Below, in pieces: positions 10,201 through 17,502 of a stretch of DNA of 64,000 nucleotides. The position numbers and the translations under genes were made by a program. The stretch comes from Gephyromycinifex aptenodytis (GTDB taxonomy: Bacteria; Actinomycetota; Actinomycetes; Actinomycetales; Dermatophilaceae). Numbering within the stretch: position 1 is the first letter of the stretch; every line of letters starts with the position of its first letter. The notes under the pieces are model-generated. The model was given only the letters and a program-made list of their open reading frames with translations. It did no database searches and was not told the DNA's origin. The stretch covers positions 2,170,001 through 2,234,000 of the forward strand of contig NZ_CP051155.1 in assembly GCF_012277275.1 (NCBI RefSeq), in the 5' to 3' direction.

Positions 10201-11181
10201 GGCGACGTCCATCGTCGGCATGCCCTGCTGGGTCGCCTCCCATTCGGTGCGCTCACCGGATGAGGTCATGGCTTGCAGGAGCGGGACGCCGAGCCCGGGG
10301 AAGACATCCGCCGAGGACGGGTCGACCGCCAACAAGGAGAAGCCCTGCAGGTTGATCACCGCGTCGACCAGGCTGGCCTCGTCGCGGCGGAAAAACCGAT
10401 TGACGATCGCGCGAGTGCCTGCCGTGCCGCGAACGGCGTCTTCGAAGCGGTGCGCGAACACCGGTATCACTTGAGCGCCGCGCTCCCGCAGTGCACCCAC
10501 CAACGCTTCTACGTGGGCGATGTTGTCGTTGAGCCAGAAGATCTGAGGAAACAGCAGGCCGATGGTGGGCGTACTCGCCTCCAGGCTGTCCAGGTAGCTC
10601 TGCTCAGCAGGGACCCAGCCGGTTTCCGGCAGCCACAGTCCTTCTGTCGGCACCGAGACCGGTGAGGCGACGGGCCCCGCGCTCGTCGCCGACCCGTCAA
10701 GGTCTTCCTCACCGGTCGGCTGCGCCTTCCCGCTGCGGCGACGCTGAACGGCTGCGACGACACCGGCCAAGGCAGCGGTGAGGTTGTCGACGCCTCCGAC
10801 ATCGAACAACCGGACCAGCGCCGCCCACGTGCCGTCCTGCAGCCCGTCGCCGTACTCGTGCGCGGTCGGCAGCACCGCGTCGTCGTCACCGGCCGGTTGC
10901 AGGTGCAGGTAGGGCCGGTTCGGGTCCCCGCGTTCGGGCAGCAGCTCTGCCAGGTCGGGCCAGGCCGGGCAGCTGGCCATCCCCCCGTGCAGGGACAACA
11001 CGACGGCATCGCAGGCCAGCGCGGTGGCCACGAAGTCCGCCGCCCCCTCGGCAGTGCCCACCTGCAACCCTGTGCGGGCAGCGATCCGCACGTCGATCCC
11101 CGCCTGCTGCAAGCGTCCCTGCACGCTCGCCAGGGTGGCCATCTCCCCGCCGCTGGCGCTGTAGTAACAGATCGACGTCAT
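7252..11181 (-). CDS. cobN: CobN-family cobaltochelatase large subunit
   Basis: At 1,309 residues this is the size expected for CobN, the porphyrinoid-binding subunit that inserts Co2+ into hydrogenobyrinate a,c-diamide. The CobN/ChlH core is clear, including FVTIQPPRGELEKVSEGHLH, VVHVGTHGSLEWLPGK, PNIYPYIVNNPGEGTQAKRR and, near the C-terminus, LSCTDFYNYYGGL. I chose ATG 11179-11181 (MTSICYYSASGGE): AAAGGA lies eight bases upstream and the ATG overlaps the radical SAM stop by four bases. The partners downstream are ChlI-ChlD and ChlI. It is unusual that the operon encodes corrinoid importers but no ring-synthesis enzymes. CobN may serve a pathway encoded elsewhere, or act on imported corrins. 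The family alone does not fix metal or direction. Confidence 0.88.
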   Translation of the reverse strand: MTSICYYSASGGEMATLASVQGRLQQAGIDVRIAARTGLQVGTAEGAADFVATALACDAVVLSLHGGMASCPAWPDLAELLPERGDPNRPYLHLQPAGDDDAVLPTAHEYGDGLQDGTWAALVRLFDVGGVDNLTAALAGVVAAVQRRRSGKAQPTGEEDLDGSATSAGPVASPVSVPTEGLWLPETGWVPAEQSYLDSLEASTPTIGLLFPQIFWLNDNIAHVEALVGALRERGAQVIPVFAHRFEDAVRGTAGTRAIVNRFFRRDEASLVDAVINLQGFSLLAVDPSSADVFPGLGVPLLQAMTSSGERTEWEATQQGMPTMDVAVQAAHPEFDGALISRVVATKESDMLDPLTGALITRLVPIPDRVDSMADLSMAWARLRRLPAHERRIAVVFHHHPPRNDRIGCASGLDSFESVRLLLARMAREGYVVPEQFATADELSDRMLNALTCDQRWLTPDAMHARAQAHADTSTAVRWNADLPQRVQEGLAKSWGAPPGELFVHQGELSFAGFVNGNVFVTIQPPRGELEKVSEGHLHDLVLPPPHHYLAHYRWMRDVFGAHAVVHVGTHGSLEWLPGKALGLSQECYPELALADLPNIYPYIVNNPGEGTQAKRRSHCALVDHLTPPMRNAALDDQLALVDRLAREYPDAASRSAAAAEGVAEALWEAIEEVDLQVDLEIDRESALGNPSEFVNHVRHYLLELSDNAISDGLHVLGRVASDRGDDNPGLGPRERVVEYLVQLLRLPNGDVPSLRESVLDCWGVELATEPDVAGVLPALGDVAGIDRLRQANEACGALVEAVYDAACARLGTTEVPLASGPDAGAPEDPAQAAAQAAVQVLGCRHGGVEAALVYLIDDLLPRLAHVSDEMESVLTALAGGFVAPGKSGAPTRGNADILPTGRNFFSLDPRTLPTPAAWRVGVALAENLLQRYAQENPQDPYPRNVGIILWGTANMRSHGEDIAEILHLWGLRPRWAPDGHVVGVEVVPPAELGRPRIDVTPRISGFFRDAFPNLVELLDDAAGLVAALEEDGQSNFLRAHVLADLPEHLAAGADAEEAWRLATLRVFGCPPGSYGAGVEELVESKAWETKDDLAATYVRYSAHAYGRGTYGTAQPQAFTAQLRRMDATVKNEDSREYDMLSCTDFYNYYGGLIAAATVARGSAPTSFVGDSSDPRRARNRTTNEEARLVIRSRILNDAWISGLQRHGYKGAGDLSKVLDILAGWEATSDVVDDALWDRVARRYALDPGMQEWFSQVNPYALHNILDKLLDMAQRGLWAAEQEMRDALTSAYLEAEADVEDTVDSGVGS

Positions 11182-12275
11182 GATGGCGTCCTTTCGCAGG
11201 TAGCGATGGTGCGGTAGATCAGGCACGTCAGGTGGGCGTTGCCCGGCTCGAGACCGGCATCCAGCGCAGCCTCCAGACGGGACGGGCAATCTCCTGGGCA
11301 GCGGCCCTGTAGCTCGCATTCCTGGCAGGGACCGGTGAGGTGGACGTCGCGGAACTGGCGCTGCAGCGCTGCCCAGTCGACGTCGCCGACATGTCCGGCA
11401 GCCCGCGCCGGGTCGCCCACACTCTGGCTGCACGGGTAGACGGTGCCGTCCGGTGCCACGGCCATGCTCTGCCCGAGGGCGGCATGGCAATACGGTGCGG
11501 GAGTTCGCGCCACAGCGTTCGGGTGCGCCCCCGCATCGGGCGCATCGGCCGGCCTGCGCACCTGCACCGTGACGGGGATGGGCGCCGGGCGCAGGGCTCG
11601 GCGTACCGTTTCCAGTTCGCGCCAGGTGAACGGCGCCGTGCGCAACCGCGCGATCTGCCGCACCGCGTGATGCAAGTCGGTGATGCCGCGCGCTACTTCC
11701 TTCGGATCAGGCAGGAGGTCGTCGCGGCCGCGCGCCGCCCCTTGGGAGACCAGCGGGTCCAGCGCAAGACCGACGACGTTCGGGTAGGCGGCCAGCAGCA
11801 AAGCAAGTTCGGCCAACCGCGTCGCGTTGACGGCGCTGAGCACAGCCGTGACCCGCACCGGGATTTCGCGGGCCGCGAGCAGCCCCAGACCGGCGAACGT
11901 CTCCCGAGCGTGGCCGCGCACCTGCTCCTGCACTTGAGGTGGGCCATCGATGCTCACCCCGACCTGCACCCGGTACCTGGCCAGCAGATCCAGTACCGGC
12001 GGCGTCAACCGGGCAGCGTTGGTCTGAACGGCCACAGTTGCTGGCAGCGCCTCGGCGGCGATGCGCTGGCAGACCTGCTCGATGATCGCCGGGTTCAACG
12101 TCGGTTCCCCACCAGCGAACTGCACGTGGAACGGCAACCCGGACTGCGCCGCCAGGTCGAGCGCTGCATGCGCGGTCGCGGGGCTCATCCGGCCGCCGAG
12201 CAGACCCCGATAGCAGTACGTGCAATCAAGGTCGCAGGCCCCGGTGGGCCACAGCACTAGAGACCGGATTGGCAT
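11178..12275 (-). CDS. Radical SAM/SPASM-domain enzyme in the corrinoid operon
   Basis: A 365-residue radical SAM protein. The [4Fe-4S] cluster motif is CDLDCTYC (Cys14, Cys18, Cys21), followed by FAGGEPTLNP (the SAM-binding GGEP) and VSIDGP. The C-terminal part has a complete-looking SPASM cysteine set: YCHAALGQ, VYPCSQ, then CQECELQGRCPGDC (C-x2-C-x5-C-x3-C) and a final LTCLIY, so two auxiliary clusters are likely. The layout resembles anaerobic sulfatase maturases and peptide-modifying maturases. The start ATG 12273-12275 has GGGAGG five bases upstream. The gene overlaps the hydrolase upstream by 19 bases and CobN downstream by four. Substrate unknown: a peptide is usual for SPASM enzymes; a tetrapyrrole is possible given the neighbours. 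Confidence 0.85.
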   Translation of the reverse strand: MPIRSLVLWPTGACDLDCTYCYRGLLGGRMSPATAHAALDLAAQSGLPFHVQFAGGEPTLNPAIIEQVCQRIAAEALPATVAVQTNAARLTPPVLDLLARYRVQVGVSIDGPPQVQEQVRGHARETFAGLGLLAAREIPVRVTAVLSAVNATRLAELALLLAAYPNVVGLALDPLVSQGAARGRDDLLPDPKEVARGITDLHHAVRQIARLRTAPFTWRELETVRRALRPAPIPVTVQVRRPADAPDAGAHPNAVARTPAPYCHAALGQSMAVAPDGTVYPCSQSVGDPARAAGHVGDVDWAALQRQFRDVHLTGPCQECELQGRCPGDCPSRLEAALDAGLEPGNAHLTCLIYRTIATCERTPS

Positions 12276-13666
12276 AGCGCCTCCCGATCCAGGATGTGTG
12301 CGGTCTTCCAATCGCCGCCGGCGCGCGCCGACCACCCCCCGGCCAGCCGGGCCTCGAGTACCGAATCGCAAGTGAGCACTTCCGGGGCAGCATGATCGAG
12401 CGGCGGGATCGCCAGCTGCGCGATGTGCGGGGACACCACCGCGACCGCGCTGCGATCTAAGGCTCTGAGCAGCATCAGTTCACGCTCCTGAGCACTCAGG
12501 TCATGAGCTGACACGACAATCAGGTCCACCCCGCGCTCGACCAGCGCCAGAGTCGCCTCCGGGTGCCGCCCGTCCCGCAGGTCCACGGCCGCGACCAGCA
12601 ACGAACCCGCTCGGGCCACAACCGCGTTCTCGGCCCGCTCGGGGCGCCGGCGCCGCCCTGAAACGCAGGCGAACGCGCCCTCGGTGTCGCTGCCGATGAC
12701 CACCGGCGCAGCGTCGTCGGCCACCTCGCGCCCCGGCGCCACCACGAGAAGCTCCGGCGCATCGGCACCATCACCGCCGGACCGGCCGACCACCACCCGT
12801 ACCCGCGTACCCGGGCGCGTTCCAGGCTCGCGCTCATCACCAGGGTGTTCTGGTGCGGGTCCACCGGCCAGCGTGGCCCAGGTCTGTGGACGGCGGCCGG
12901 ACAACGCCTCGGCCCGCTCGCACCACATCCCCTCGGCTAAGGGCATGTCGTGGACGAGGACCTGTGGCGTCGGGGAACTGCGCTCCGCACGGGTGGCGCC
13001 CTGCGCGTCGTAGATGGCCGAGCTGGCGCTGCGGGCATCGAACTGTCCGTCGACGCCGGTCCGGTTGGCCACCAACACCGGGATCCCGTTCTCGGCGGCT
13101 CTGGCACGCCAGATACGGCGCGGGTCGAGATCCCCACACGGCCAGTTGGACGGCACGAGCAGGGCTTTAGCCCCGCGCAGTCGTAACGCCCGAGCCGGAC
13201 CGGCGTAGTAGGTGTCGGCGCAGATGAGCAACCCGACCGGGCCCCACGGGGTGTCGATGGGACGTGCCTGAGCCGGTTCCCCACGGCTGGCCCAACGGCT
13301 CTCGGCGACGAGCTTGCGGTGATGGCCGGCCAACCCGGTCGGCGAGACGAGCATCGCCGAGTTGAACAGCGAACCGTCCGGGTCGCGCTCCAGGTATCCG
13401 GCCGCGCACCACACTCCCAGCCCGGAACACACCTTCTCCAACGCGTCCAGCGTCGGGCCGTGGCGAGGTTCGGCCACGGCTCGGGCTTCCTGCACGCTGC
13501 CGAAGCCATATCCCGCGACGGCGAGTTCGGGTGCCAGGACGAGCTGCGCGCCCAGATCTGCGGCGTGCCGCACCGCTTCGATGAGCGCCGCCCGATTCTG
13601 CGCCGGCTGACTCCGGTCCGGGGCCAGGTGCGCCAACCCCACCCGCACGTAGTCAGGCTGCGTCAT
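12257..13666 (-). CDS. Carbon-nitrogen hydrolase (nitrilase superfamily), double-length
   Basis: A 469-residue protein. Residues 1 to about 270 form a nitrilase-superfamily amidase domain with the Glu-Lys-Cys triad visible: Glu47 in LVLAPELAVAGYG, Lys118 in GHHRKLVAES, Cys149 in GLLICADTYY. After a Pro/Arg-rich linker, the second half again shows nitrilase-like strands (LLVAAVDLRDGRHPEATLALVERGVDLIVVSAHD) but no matching triad, suggesting a degenerate duplicated half. It overlaps the ATPase gene by 14 bases and the radical SAM gene by 19 bases. In this operon it could hydrolyse side-chain amides of corrinoids or an amide on a peptide. Neither is shown by the sequence; the amidase chemistry is the firm part. 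Confidence 0.75.
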   Translation of the reverse strand: MTQPDYVRVGLAHLAPDRSQPAQNRAALIEAVRHAADLGAQLVLAPELAVAGYGFGSVQEARAVAEPRHGPTLDALEKVCSGLGVWCAAGYLERDPDGSLFNSAMLVSPTGLAGHHRKLVAESRWASRGEPAQARPIDTPWGPVGLLICADTYYAGPARALRLRGAKALLVPSNWPCGDLDPRRIWRARAAENGIPVLVANRTGVDGQFDARSASSAIYDAQGATRAERSSPTPQVLVHDMPLAEGMWCERAEALSGRRPQTWATLAGGPAPEHPGDEREPGTRPGTRVRVVVGRSGGDGADAPELLVVAPGREVADDAAPVVIGSDTEGAFACVSGRRRRPERAENAVVARAGSLLVAAVDLRDGRHPEATLALVERGVDLIVVSAHDLSAQERELMLLRALDRSAVAVVSPHIAQLAIPPLDHAAPEVLTCDSVLEARLAGGWSARAGGDWKTAHILDREALCQSGL

Positions 13667-14750
13667 CGGCGTTCCCCATCCGCTGGAGCCATTTCAGGGC
13701 CAGCGCGTGAACGTCGGCGAGGTTGCGGTGCTGGCTGGCGCCGTACTCCGGGTGGGTCAGCGTCCACGGCAGCTGCCCGTCGGTGATGCTCAACCGCACT
13801 TCGGCACCGCTGTCCTGGACCGGGTCGGAGCGCTCCGTTCCGTACTCGGCTGGGCGACCGACGTCATACCCGGCGCGGCGCAGGCACCGCTCACCCAACG
13901 CCGCTTTCATTCCGACGCCGTCGACGACGGCGCGCGGCCGCCCAGTCGAGTCGGCCTGGAAGGTGAGCGTGGCCAGATCGAAGTGCACACCCGGCGCCGC
14001 GAACGGAGCAGCCAGCAGGCCAGCCTGGGCCAGATCCTCCGGTCCGCCGACGTGTAGTTCTTCGCTGCGCCCCGCGACCCAGACCTCGTCGGCGTAGGAC
14101 AGGATCGCTTCGATGTCGTGGGTGCACACGATGACGGCGATGCCGCGTTCGCGGCTGATCCGCCGTGTCAGTTCCAGCACCGAGACCCGTCCGGGTGGGT
14201 CCAGGAAGGCCGTCGGTTCGTCCAGGAGCATGACCTGCGGCTCTTGAGCCAGCGCCCGGGCGATCATCACCCGCTGGCGCTGCCCGTCCGACAACTCTGC
14301 GAGTTCCTGCTCGGCAAGGTGCTCGGCACTCACCGCGGCCAAGGCGTCAGCGATGATCTGCCGGTCGTGCTCGTGCAGCCTGCCGGTCAGGGACGAGTGC
14401 GGGTGCCGCCCGAGCCCGACGACGTCGCGGGCCAGCAGCCGCCCGGGGTCGAAGCGGTCGGTCAGGACGGCCGCCAGGAGCTGGGCCAGCTCACGCCGCT
14501 TCATCCCGGCCACGTCGCGACCGGCGATCTCCACCCGCCCACCGAGCATCGGCTGTAGCCCGGCAATCGAGCGCAGCAGGGTGCTCTTGCCTGCGCCGTT
14601 CGGGCCGACCAGGCCGATGAGTTGGCCTGCCTCGACACTGGCGTGCACGTCGGAGAGGACCACGTGCGCCGATCCGCGCCCGCCCGGGTAACCGACGGCG
14701 ACCTCGTGCAATGCCAACAACGGGCCGTGTTGCTGCAGCGGGCGGCTCAT
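13653..14750 (-). CDS. BtuD/FecE-like ABC importer ATPase with C-terminal extension
   Basis: A 365-residue ATPase of the BtuD/FepC group that powers the permease encoded just upstream. Walker A is GPNGAGKST (about residues 49-57), the signature is ELSDGQRQRVMIARAL, Walker B is VMLLDEPTAFLD, and the H-loop is VIVCTHDIE. The usual family length is about 260 residues. This protein has roughly 115 more after the ATPase core, containing RAVVDGVGMKAALGERCLRR and LPWTLTHPEYGASQHRNL. I do not recognise that tail. The start overlaps the permease stop by four bases; the end overlaps the hydrolase gene. Confidence 0.88.
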   Translation of the reverse strand: MSRPLQQHGPLLALHEVAVGYPGGRGSAHVVLSDVHASVEAGQLIGLVGPNGAGKSTLLRSIAGLQPMLGGRVEIAGRDVAGMKRRELAQLLAAVLTDRFDPGRLLARDVVGLGRHPHSSLTGRLHEHDRQIIADALAAVSAEHLAEQELAELSDGQRQRVMIARALAQEPQVMLLDEPTAFLDPPGRVSVLELTRRISRERGIAVIVCTHDIEAILSYADEVWVAGRSEELHVGGPEDLAQAGLLAAPFAAPGVHFDLATLTFQADSTGRPRAVVDGVGMKAALGERCLRRAGYDVGRPAEYGTERSDPVQDSGAEVRLSITDGQLPWTLTHPEYGASQHRNLADVHALALKWLQRMGNADDAA

Positions 14751-15862
14751 GTGTTCATCCCCCGGTGTCGGCGGAGCAGAATGTAGATGACCACGGGCGC
14801 CCCGAACGCGGCGTTGACAGCGTTCAGCGGCAGCACCCCATCGCCGGGGAGACCGGCAGCGACATCAGCGGCCAGCGCCAACGACGCGCCGATGAGGGCG
14901 CACCCCGGCAGCAGGATGCGGTGATCGGAGGTGGCGAAGTAGCCGCGGGCAAGGTGCGGGATGGCGATCCCGAGGAAGCCGATCGGCCCACAGAACGCGG
15001 TGGCGCTGCCCGCGAGGATGGCGCTGCTGAGCACGATGGCGCCCCGCACCAGGTGCAGGTTCATCCCCATCGTCTGTGCGTACCGGTCTCCCAAGAGCAG
15101 AGCGTTGAGCCATTTGGCCAGCAGCATCGTGAACGCGACCCCGATGAGCAGCACCGGGCCCAGCACGCGCAGGTTCGGCCAGGTCACTCCGTGGTAGCTG
15201 CCGAAACCCCAGCGCACGTACTGCGCCACCAGTTCCGGGGTGGCACCGGCCAGCAACACCGTGACGGCGGCGGAGACGAGGTAGCCGATCATCACCCCGA
15301 GCAACAGCAGGGTGTTGGAGGATTTCAGGAATCGTCCGGCGGCCAGGATGAGCAGCATCACCAGCGCTGAACCGAACGACGAAGCCAGGATGAGTCCCAG
15401 GTCCCCGCTGAGGCCCAGACCGGAAGTCAGCGACGCCGCGTACGGTGAGGTACCGGCCAGCAGGACGATGATCGCCACCCCCAGGCCCGCCCCGGAGGAC
15501 ACTCCGAGCACGTACGGGTCGGCGAGAGGGTTGCGGAACAAAGTCTGCATCTGCAGCCCGGTGACACCGAGCGAGGCGCCCACCAGAAGCGCCGTGATGG
15601 TGCGTGGGATGCGGATGTCGAACAGCACCGTCCGCACGACCGCGGGCGCTTCACCGCCGGTGATCGCGGCCAGCAGTTGCTCGGGCGGAATGCGCAGCGC
15701 ACCCAAGGTCAGGCCTGCCAGAGCGACCAGCGCGACGATGAGCAGGACCAGGGCGAACCGGGCGGTGAGACGCGCTGTTCGGGTGACGGCCCGGTCCTGC
15801 ACGGAGGACGTCGAGGCGACGTCCTCCGTGCAGCGCTCCCGGGTCGGAGCAGGTGAGCTCAT
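14747..15862 (-). CDS. FecCD/BtuC-family ABC transporter permease (second importer)
   Basis: A 371-residue polytopic permease of the BtuC/FecCD family. Signatures include DIRIPRTITALLVGASLG, QTLFRNPLADPYVLGVSSGA, and C-terminal FCGPIGFLGIAIPHLARGYF, with about nine or ten hydrophobic segments and a longer hydrophilic N-terminus before the first helix. It is paralogous to the permease at the window start. ATGA overlaps join it to the binding-protein gene upstream and the ATPase gene downstream. Together they form a complete importer under riboswitch 2. Corrinoid or cobalt-chelate uptake is inferred from regulation and neighbours. Confidence 0.88.
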   Translation of the reverse strand: MSSPAPTRERCTEDVASTSSVQDRAVTRTARLTARFALVLLIVALVALAGLTLGALRIPPEQLLAAITGGEAPAVVRTVLFDIRIPRTITALLVGASLGVTGLQMQTLFRNPLADPYVLGVSSGAGLGVAIIVLLAGTSPYAASLTSGLGLSGDLGLILASSFGSALVMLLILAAGRFLKSSNTLLLLGVMIGYLVSAAVTVLLAGATPELVAQYVRWGFGSYHGVTWPNLRVLGPVLLIGVAFTMLLAKWLNALLLGDRYAQTMGMNLHLVRGAIVLSSAILAGSATAFCGPIGFLGIAIPHLARGYFATSDHRILLPGCALIGASLALAADVAAGLPGDGVLPLNAVNAAFGAPVVIYILLRRHRGMNT

Positions 15863-17109
15863 CCCTTGGGGACCTGCTCGTAGTAGGTGAACTCGTGGTT
15901 CGGCATCAGTTCGGGGTGCAGGATCGCCACGAGGTCAGCCAGGACCAGGTCGGGGCGCACCACACCGGACTGCCAGTAGTCGTTACCCCCACCGGGGGTC
16001 AGCTTCTTGGAGAAAGTCCAGACGTCGCCGTTCTGCACCGGGGTCAGTTTGCCTAGGCGTGGGTCGTCCTTGATCGGTTCGGCCAGGCTCTCCCACCGCT
16101 CGGAATGGGTGGCCCCGATCCAGTACTGCGCCTTGGCGCCCTTGGCGAGCACCACCTCCAGATCGAGCGGTTTGGTGCCGACACCGGCGACGTCCTTGAG
16201 GACGTATTCGCCGCCGGCGTCCTTGATCTCGTTGGCGAGGTAGCTGTCGGCGGCGCTGGCGTACCAGGTGCCCTTACTCATCGCCCCGAGCAGAACCGTT
16301 GGACGCTCAGTGACGCCTTGGGCCTTGGTCGCCACCGACTGATAGTCGGCCTTGATCTTGCCGTAGACCTCGTTGGCCTGCTTCTCACGGTTGAGCAGGA
16401 TCGCCTTGAACTTGGTCCATTCCGCCCGGCCCAGCGCGGTTTTCTCCAGCCACTCCGCGTCGGCGATCACCGGGATCTTCAACTCGGCGATCTTGGCGTT
16501 CTCCGCACTTGCGGTACCGGAGGTGACGTACACATCCGGCGCCAGGGAGGCGAGTTTCTCGACGTTGACTTCGCCGTTGGCGTTTTTGATGCTCTGGATC
16601 TGACCTGAGTCGACGGCGTCCTTGGCGGGCCCCTCAGCGAGCTTCTCGGCCGAGGAGACGGCCACCAGCACGCCCATCCGGTCCAGTAGTTCGTAGGCGG
16701 GTACCTGCGTGGTGGAGCCTGCGGCAACCTTCTTGACCGGGACGCTTACCTTGGTCGCTTTGGCGAGTTCGCCCTCCAAGCTCGGTTCGGGCGCACCACA
16801 TTGAACGAACACATACGACTCCGGCGCAGCCCCCGGCGACGGTTGTGTGACCGTGACGACCTTGTAGGACTTCTTGTATTCGACGCTGATGTTGGTGGCG
16901 TCTTCGAACTCCACCTTGTCCGGGAAGTAGTCCTTGGACTCATCGAAGTCGGTGATACAGCCGTCATCGCCTGAACCCTCGGCAGAGGCTGCACCGGTCG
17001 AACCGGCGGTGCCGGAGGGGGAGGTACCGCAGGCAGGAATAAGAGCGAGCATCGGCATGAGAACCGCGGCTGCAACGATCGGGCGATTCTTCAGGAGGAG
17101 GTCAGGCAC
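15859..17109 (-). CDS. Substrate-binding lipoprotein of the second corrinoid-type importer
   Basis: A 416-residue lipoprotein with lipobox LIPACG (Cys27), a Ser/Gly/Thr-rich tether, and a class III binding fold. After the tether comes KSYKVVTVTQPSPGAAPESYVFVQCG, a longer preamble than in BtuF, then lobe 1 with VPAYELLDRMGVLVAV and LASLAPDVYVTSGTA, and lobe 2 with RPTVLLGAMSKGTWYASA. It differs clearly from the first binding protein, so the two importers may take different ligands. The GTG start has AAGGAG six bases upstream. It is the first gene behind riboswitch 2, about 80 bases from the aptamer's 3' element. Confidence 0.85.
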   Translation of the reverse strand: MPDLLLKNRPIVAAAVLMPMLALIPACGTSPSGTAGSTGAASAEGSGDDGCITDFDESKDYFPDKVEFEDATNISVEYKKSYKVVTVTQPSPGAAPESYVFVQCGAPEPSLEGELAKATKVSVPVKKVAAGSTTQVPAYELLDRMGVLVAVSSAEKLAEGPAKDAVDSGQIQSIKNANGEVNVEKLASLAPDVYVTSGTASAENAKIAELKIPVIADAEWLEKTALGRAEWTKFKAILLNREKQANEVYGKIKADYQSVATKAQGVTERPTVLLGAMSKGTWYASAADSYLANEIKDAGGEYVLKDVAGVGTKPLDLEVVLAKGAKAQYWIGATHSERWESLAEPIKDDPRLGKLTPVQNGDVWTFSKKLTPGGGNDYWQSGVVRPDLVLADLVAILHPELMPNHEFTYYEQVPKG

Positions 17110-17189
17110 GTAAAGCTCCTTGAACGTGCCGACAAAGGATGCGCAGCCGGACGGAGCCTGGCTCCGGGCGACCCGCCCTTCCTTCGAGG

Positions 17190-17345
17190 GCGTGACATGG
17201 TCGGAACCACGAGAAGGCGACCGGACTCATCCCCTTCGTGGGGCATCACCGTTGCGGGACAGTGCCGGAATCTCACCGGCTTCGCTTCTTGTGGGACGCC
17301 TGGGCGAGGCGGTCCAGGCAGCGTCAGTCTGGCACGCGCACCTCG
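17190..17345 (-). promoter_or_regulatory. Cobalamin riboswitch 2 (compact form)
   Basis: Minus-strand core GAAGCCGGTGAGATTCCGGC, then CTGTCCCGCAACGGTGAT (plus 17245-17288), and the 3' element GAGTCCGGTCGCC (about 17216-17228). It is nearly the same as riboswitch 1 in the core and also lacks the long peripheral domain: about 19 bases lie between CGGTGAT and GAGTCC. It controls the nine-gene operon that starts at 17109. The remaining sequence of 17110-17502 holds no recognisable gene; the promoter presumably lies between 17346 and 17502. Confidence 0.88.
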
Positions 17346-17502
17346 CGTGGTCCTCGGCCTAAGGTCCCGCCCGCTACAGGTGATCTCCGTTACGCCCTGA
17401 CCTGCGCAACAAAGCACATATGCGCAGTTGAGACGGGCGGCACGCACGCAGGCCCCCAGGCGTCAGCGCCTGGGTATGGAGTCGCAGTCTGGCGCGCAGC
17501 GC

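Noticed and set aside
7393-10263. A 956-codon open frame on the plus strand opposite cobN
   Set aside because: It is antisense to a clear CobN, its composition is Gln/His/Arg-biased as expected of a reverse-frame shadow in GC-rich DNA, and no motif is recognisable.
17091-17447. A leader peptide between riboswitch 2 and the binding-protein gene
   Set aside because: The frame has no ribosome-binding site, runs through the aptamer and overlaps the lipoprotein start in another frame.
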